A stretch of DNA of 57,678 bases from Candidatus Alistipes intestinipullorum (lineage in GTDB: Bacteria > Bacteroidota > Bacteroidia > Bacteroidales > Rikenellaceae), in contig DXGO01000068.1 in the NCBI GenBank assembly GCA_019113885.1, forward strand, positions 1 through 57,678, read 5' to 3'. Under the pieces are notes generated by a model. That model was not told where the DNA came from, searched no databases, and saw nothing but the letters and a program-made list of their open reading frames with translations. Below are positions 54,089 through 57,678 of the stretch, piece after piece. The position numbers were made by a program, and so were the translations under genes. Numbering within the stretch: position 1 is the stretch's first letter; the number at the start of each line of letters is the position of its first letter.

Positions 54089-55252
54089 ATGTTAAGCAGA
54101 CAAATCGCTCCCAAACTCCGGGGCTACGAGACCCCCTTCTATCTTTACGACATCGGGCTGCTGCGCCAGACCCTCGAAAGCGTCGTCTACGAATCGAACA
54201 AGTACGGCTACAAGGTCCATTACGCCATCAAGGCCAACTACGACGACCACCTGCTCGGAATCATCCGCCAGTACGGCCTGGGCATCGACTGCGCCTCGGG
54301 CAACGAGCTGCGCAAGGCCGTCGAGGCGGGTTTCGACCCCAAGGGCATCGTCTACGCCGGCGTGGGGAAACGCGACAAGGAGCTGCGCTACGCCATCGAA
54401 CAGGGGATCATGGCCATCAACTGCGAGTCGATCCAGGAGTTGGAGCTCCTCGACCGCCTCTCGGCCGAAGCCGGCAAGGTGACCGACATCGCCCTGCGCA
54501 TCAACCCCGACATCGACCCCAAGACCAACCACTGCATCGACACCGGCCAGGCCGACTCGAAGTTCGGAATCTCCTACGAGGAGGTGCTGGCAAACGCCGA
54601 TGAGATCAAGGCCCTGAAGAACGTCAACATTATCGGCATACACCTCCACATCGGATCGCAGATCCGCGAACTGCACGTCTTTGAGAACATGTGCAACAAG
54701 GTCAACGTCATCGTCGAAAACCTCGAGAAACTCGGGTTCTCGTTCCGCTTCGTCGACGTCGGCGGCGGCCTCGGTGTCAACTACGACGTCCCGGAGAACG
54801 AGCCCATCCCGAACTTCGCCTCGTTGTTCTCGATCGTCCACAACCACCTTGCCGTGGGCGACAAGGAGGTGCACTTCGAGTTCGGGCGCTCGATCGTCGC
54901 CGAGTGCGGCGAGTTGATTACCACCGTACTCTTCAACAAGACCACCGCCACGGGCCGCAAACTGGTGATCGTCGACGCCTCGATGACCGAGCTCATCCGC
55001 CCGGCCCTCTACGGCTCGTACCACAACATCGAGAACATCACGGCCAAGGACGACGAGGTGCGCACGAAATACACCGTGGTCGGCACGGCCTGCGAATCGA
55101 CCGACGTCTTCGACGAAAACGTTACCCTGCGCAAGACCCAGCGCGGCGACCTGCTCTCGATCAAGTCGGCCGGGGCCTACGGCATGTCGATGGCCTCGCG
55201 CTACAACCTCCACGACCTGCCCGGGGCCGTCTACAGCGACGAAATAAAGTAA
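54089..55252 (+). CDS. lysA: Diaminopimelate decarboxylase
   Basis: A 387-residue PLP enzyme that makes lysine from meso-diaminopimelate, the last step of lysine synthesis. The start at 54089 (MLSRQIAPKLRGYETPFYLYD) fits the promoter and family length; the ATG at 54044 overlaps the -7 box. The PLP lysine is in HYAIKANYDD (about residue 48). Other motifs are GIDCASGNELRKAVEAGF, HLHIGSQI, FVDVGGGLGVNYD, FEFGRSIVAECGEL and VVGTACESTDVFDENVTL. The protein is complete. A GC-rich hairpin separates it from the next gene. Confidence 0.95.
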   Translation: MLSRQIAPKLRGYETPFYLYDIGLLRQTLESVVYESNKYGYKVHYAIKANYDDHLLGIIRQYGLGIDCASGNELRKAVEAGFDPKGIVYAGVGKRDKELRYAIEQGIMAINCESIQELELLDRLSAEAGKVTDIALRINPDIDPKTNHCIDTGQADSKFGISYEEVLANADEIKALKNVNIIGIHLHIGSQIRELHVFENMCNKVNVIVENLEKLGFSFRFVDVGGGLGVNYDVPENEPIPNFASLFSIVHNHLAVGDKEVHFEFGRSIVAECGELITTVLFNKTTATGRKLVIVDASMTELIRPALYGSYHNIENITAKDDEVRTKYTVVGTACESTDVFDENVTLRKTQRGDLLSIKSAGAYGMSMASRYNLHDLPGAVYSDEIK

Positions 55253-55272
55253 ACACCCGATACACGAACCCC

Positions 55273-55295
55273 GAAGGCGGCCTAACGGCCGCCTT
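55273..55295 (+). terminator. Hairpin after lysA
   Basis: A 9-bp perfect stem (AAGGCGGCC at 55274-55282 with GGCCGCCTT at 55287-55295) with a four-base loop and only a weak pyrimidine tail. It probably gives partial termination before the EamA gene. Confidence 0.6.
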
Positions 55296-55315
55296 CCTCA
55301 TTGCATACCGACGCC

Positions 55316-56215
55316 ATGTGGCTAACCCTCGCATTCACCTCGGCAGCCCTGCTGGGACTCTATGATGCGGCCAAGAAAAAGGCCCTCACCCAGAACGCCG
55401 TGCTGCCCGTACTGCTGCTCAATACCCTCTTCTCGACGCTGATCTTCCTTCCGGCGATCCTCTCGGCGGAGTTCGGCCTCGGGTGGTTCGACGGAACTGT
55501 GCTCGAAGCGGCCCCCGGAACCCTCCACGCCCACGGGCTCGTCATCCTCAAGTCGGTGATCGTCCTCACGTCGTGGATCTTCGGATATTTCGCCATGAAG
55601 CACCTGCCGATCACCATCGTCGGGCCCATCAACGCCACACGCCCCGTGATGGTGCTCGTCGGCGCAATGCTCCTCTTCGGCGAACGCCTCAACCTCTACC
55701 AATGGATCGGCGTCATCCTGGCCGTCGTCTCGCTGCTGCTGCTCAGCCGCTCGAGCCGCCGCGAAGGGGTCGACTTCACGCACAACCGCTGGATTCTCTT
55801 CATCGCCCTGGCCGCCCTGACGGGCGCCGTGAGCGGCTTGTACGACAAGTACATCATGACGCGCCTCGACGCCGTCTTCGTGCAGAGCTGGTACAACTTC
55901 TACCAGTTCGTGATGATGGCCGTCATCGTGGCGATCCTCTGGTGGCCGCGGCGGCACCACACCACCCCGTTCCATTGGAGCTGGGCCATTCCGTTGATCT
56001 CCATCTTCCTGACGATGGCGGACTTCGCCTACCTCTACGCCCTGCAGGAACCCGATGCGATGATCTCCGTGGTCTCGATGATCCGACGGGGTTCGGTCGT
56101 GGTATCGTTCCTCTGCGGTGCGTTGCTGTTCCATGAGCGCAACCTGCGCTCGAAAGCCATCGACCTGGCCTTCATCCTTGTGGGAATGTTCTTCCTCTGG
56201 CTCGGCTCCCGATAG
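55316..56215 (+). CDS. EamA-family (drug/metabolite superfamily) transporter
   Basis: A 299-residue inner membrane protein with about ten helices in two EamA repeats. The first contains FTSAALLGLYDAAKKKAL and PITIVGPINATRPVMVLVGAMLLFGERLNLYQWIGVILAVVSLLLL. The second contains LAALTGAVSGLYDKYIM and DAMISVVSMIRRGSVVVSFLCGALLFHERNLRSKAIDLAFILVGMFFLWLG. The start at 55316 is chosen because the ATG at 55301 leaves a short non-family lead. EamA proteins export or import small metabolites such as amino acids, and the position beside lysA hints at amino-acid traffic. The substrate cannot be told. Confidence 0.88.
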   Translation: MWLTLAFTSAALLGLYDAAKKKALTQNAVLPVLLLNTLFSTLIFLPAILSAEFGLGWFDGTVLEAAPGTLHAHGLVILKSVIVLTSWIFGYFAMKHLPITIVGPINATRPVMVLVGAMLLFGERLNLYQWIGVILAVVSLLLLSRSSRREGVDFTHNRWILFIALAALTGAVSGLYDKYIMTRLDAVFVQSWYNFYQFVMMAVIVAILWWPRRHHTTPFHWSWAIPLISIFLTMADFAYLYALQEPDAMISVVSMIRRGSVVVSFLCGALLFHERNLRSKAIDLAFILVGMFFLWLGSR

Positions 56216-56235
56216 GAGGACGAAAGGTGGAAAAC

Positions 56236-56269
56236 GAAAGCGGGCGACCTTTGCAGGCCGCCCGCTTTC
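56236..56269. terminator. Bidirectional terminator between the EamA gene and trpB2
   Basis: An 11-bp perfect stem (GAAAGCGGGCG at 56236-56246 with CGCCCGCTTTC at 56259-56269) between the convergent genes. The T tails are short on both sides. Confidence 0.75.
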
Positions 56270-56284
56270 CATTCAACCAATCCT

Positions 56285-57646
56285 TTAGATCAGCTTCTCC
56301 AACCGGTTGACCGTCTTGGCGATCTCCTCATCCGAAGGAGCGTAGTCCTTCAACGCCCCGGCCAGGTATTGCTCGTAAGCATAGAGGTCGATCACACCCG
56401 TGCCCGAGAGGTTGAAGAGGATGGTCTTCGATGTCCCCTCCTCCTTGGCCTTCTGCGCCTCGCGGATGGCCGCGGCGATGGCGTGCGTCGACTCCGGCGC
56501 GGGGATGATACCCTCGGTCTGGGCAAAGAGTACGCCGGCGGCCAGCGTCTCGACCTGCGGCACCGACTGGGCCTCGATCAGCCCGTCCTTGAGCAACTGG
56601 CTCACGATCGACCCGGCACCGTGGTAACGGAGTCCCCCGGCGTGGATATCCGAAGGCTGGAACTCATGCCCGAGGGTGTACATCGGGATCAACGGCGTGA
56701 AGCCGGCGACATCCCCGAAGTCGTACTGGAACGTTCCGCGCGTCAGCTTCGGGCAGCTCGACGGTTCGACCGCCACGACGCGGATCTTCTTCCCTTCGGT
56801 GAAGTTCTTCCGCAGGAACGGGAAGCCGATACCGGCAAAGTTGCTGCCGCCGCCGAAGCAGCCGATCACAATGTCGGATTCGGCATCGGCCATCTCCATC
56901 TGCGTAACGGCCTCCTGGCCGATAACCGTCTGGTGCAGCAACACATGGTTCAGGACGCTGCCCAAGCAGTAGCGCGTATCCTCGGGACGGCGCAACGCCA
57001 TTTCTACAGCCTCCGAGATCGCCAGCCCGAGGCTGCCCGAGCAGTGCGGGTCCCGCGCCAGGGCGGCACGGCCCGACTCGGTGATCGTCGAGGGCGAAGC
57101 CACGCATTCGGCACCCCAGGTGTTCATCATCAACCGACGGTAAGGCTTCTGGTCGTAGCTCACCTTGACCATGAAGACCTGGAGGTCGATGCCGAAATGC
57201 TTCGAGGCAAAGGCAATCGACGCACCCCATTGTCCGGCACCCGTCTCAGTAGTCAGGTGCTTGATCCCCTGCTTGTAGTTATAGTAGGCCTGCGGAACCG
57301 CCGTATTGGGCTTGTGAGACCCCGCAGGCGAGACACTCTCGTTCTTGAAGTAGATCTTCGCCGGCGTATCGAGGGCCTTTTCGAGTCCCGTGGCACGCAC
57401 CAGTGGTGTGGGACGCCATATACGGTAGATCTCCTGCACCTCTTCGGGGATGTCGATGTAACGCTCGGTGGACATCTCCTGGTCGATGAGCTCCTCGGCA
57501 AAAATCGCCGACATCTGCTCTTTGGTAACCGGTTTCTTGGTCCCGGGATGCAACGGCGGCAGCGGTTTCGTAGGCATATCGGCCACGATATTGTACCATT
57601 GGGTCGGCATCTGAGATTCGGCGAGGCAGAACTTCTTCGTTTTCAT
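56285..57646 (-). CDS. trpB2: TrpB2-type tryptophan synthase beta chain
   Basis: A 453-residue PLP enzyme of the TrpB2 group (TrpB-like), which joins indole and serine to tryptophan without needing a tight TrpA partner. The PLP lysine is in [11 protein letters not shown] (about residue 112). Further motifs are [40 protein letters not shown] (phosphate-binding glycine loop), [38 protein letters not shown] and [10 protein letters not shown]. The longer N-terminus ([23 protein letters not shown]) is typical of TrpB2 rather than TrpB1. No other trp genes are beside it, as is common for trpB2. The start lies 32 bases from the window end, so the promoter is only partly visible. Confidence 0.94.
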   Translation of the reverse strand: MKTKKFCLAESQMPTQWYNIVADMPTKPLPPLHPGTKKPVTKEQMSAIFAEELIDQEMSTERYIDIPEEVQEIYRIWRPTPLVRATGLEKALDTPAKIYFKNESVSPAGSHKPNTAVPQAYYNYKQGIKHLTTETGAGQWGASIAFASKHFGIDLQVFMVKVSYDQKPYRRLMMNTWGAECVASPSTITESGRAALARDPHCSGSLGLAISEAVEMALRRPEDTRYCLGSVLNHVLLHQTVIGQEAVTQMEMADAESDIVIGCFGGGSNFAGIGFPFLRKNFTEGKKIRVVAVEPSSCPKLTRGTFQYDFGDVAGFTPLIPMYTLGHEFQPSDIHAGGLRYHGAGSIVSQLLKDGLIEAQSVPQVETLAAGVLFAQTEGIIPAPESTHAIAAAIREAQKAKEEGTSKTILFNLSGTGVIDLYAYEQYLAGALKDYAPSDEEIAKTVNRLEKLI

Positions 57647-57678
57647 GGTTCGATGTGTTTATAAAGGGTTCGGAATTT

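Noticed and set aside
1..57678. Invertible promoters, CRISPR arrays, insertion sequences or restriction systems
   Set aside because: No paired inverted repeats around a susC promoter, no regular short repeats and no transposase, recombinase or methylase genes were found on reading.

Overview
The window is a high-GC Bacteroidota chromosome segment. It probably comes from a gut Bacteroidales of the Alistipes/Rikenellaceae type. The evidence is two SusC/SusD loci with ECF sigma/FecR pairs, TAnnTTTG-type -7 boxes, lipoprotein-rich surface operons, a Rho factor with a long disordered insert, and a TamB plus lipoprotein-TamA (TamL) pair. The genus is inferred from GC content and gene style, not proven. 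No plasmid, phage or CRISPR features are visible.

Left part (1-21.7 kb). The window opens with the end of a carbon-nitrogen hydrolase gene. A two-gene glycosidase operon follows: a secreted GH2 beta-galactosidase with a C-terminal discoidin/CBM32 domain, and a secreted GH31 enzyme with FN3, CBM32, dockerin-like and cohesin-like domains. The pair fits stepwise removal of a beta-galactosyl cap and an alpha-linked sugar from host or mucin-type glycans. Next come crcB (fluoride exporter), an S1/P1 nuclease behind rho, the glpK-glpF glycerol operon, and the tamB-tamL envelope assembly pair.

Middle part (21.8-40.6 kb). Polysaccharide-utilisation locus 1 consists of a divergent ECF sigma gene, a BACON lipoprotein, FecR, SusC, SusD, an FN3/PQQ-propeller lipoprotein, an exported sugar-isomerase-like TIM barrel, a fimbrillin-like/beta-propeller lipoprotein and a GH106 alpha-L-rhamnosidase. 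The susC gene is split by a frameshift exactly at a run of eight G. The rhamnosidase gene runs directly into a relic of a second FecR gene. After the relic come a glycerophosphodiesterase, an organophosphate antiporter and an SGNH esterase.

Right part (40.6-49.8 kb, minus strand). Locus 2 is FecR, SusC, SusD, an endonuclease/exonuclease/phosphatase-fold lipoprotein and a DUF1735/discoidin lipoprotein, with an ECF sigma gene at the far end. It carries no glycosidase. Together with the glycerophosphodiesterase block it looks aimed at phosphodiester-containing nutrients. The FecR relic at 37.0 kb is a close relative of the locus 2 FecR and keeps part of its leader, so the two blocks were probably once linked or duplicated. 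The locus 2 susC has a run of nine G and is open. The locus 1 susC would also be open with nine G.

Right end (49.8-57.7 kb). A tRNA-Gly(CCC) gene has a duplicated 3' fragment beside locus 2, which is an integration-type scar. Housekeeping genes follow: an AMP-forming acyl-CoA ligase behind lepA, lysA, an EamA transporter and trpB2.
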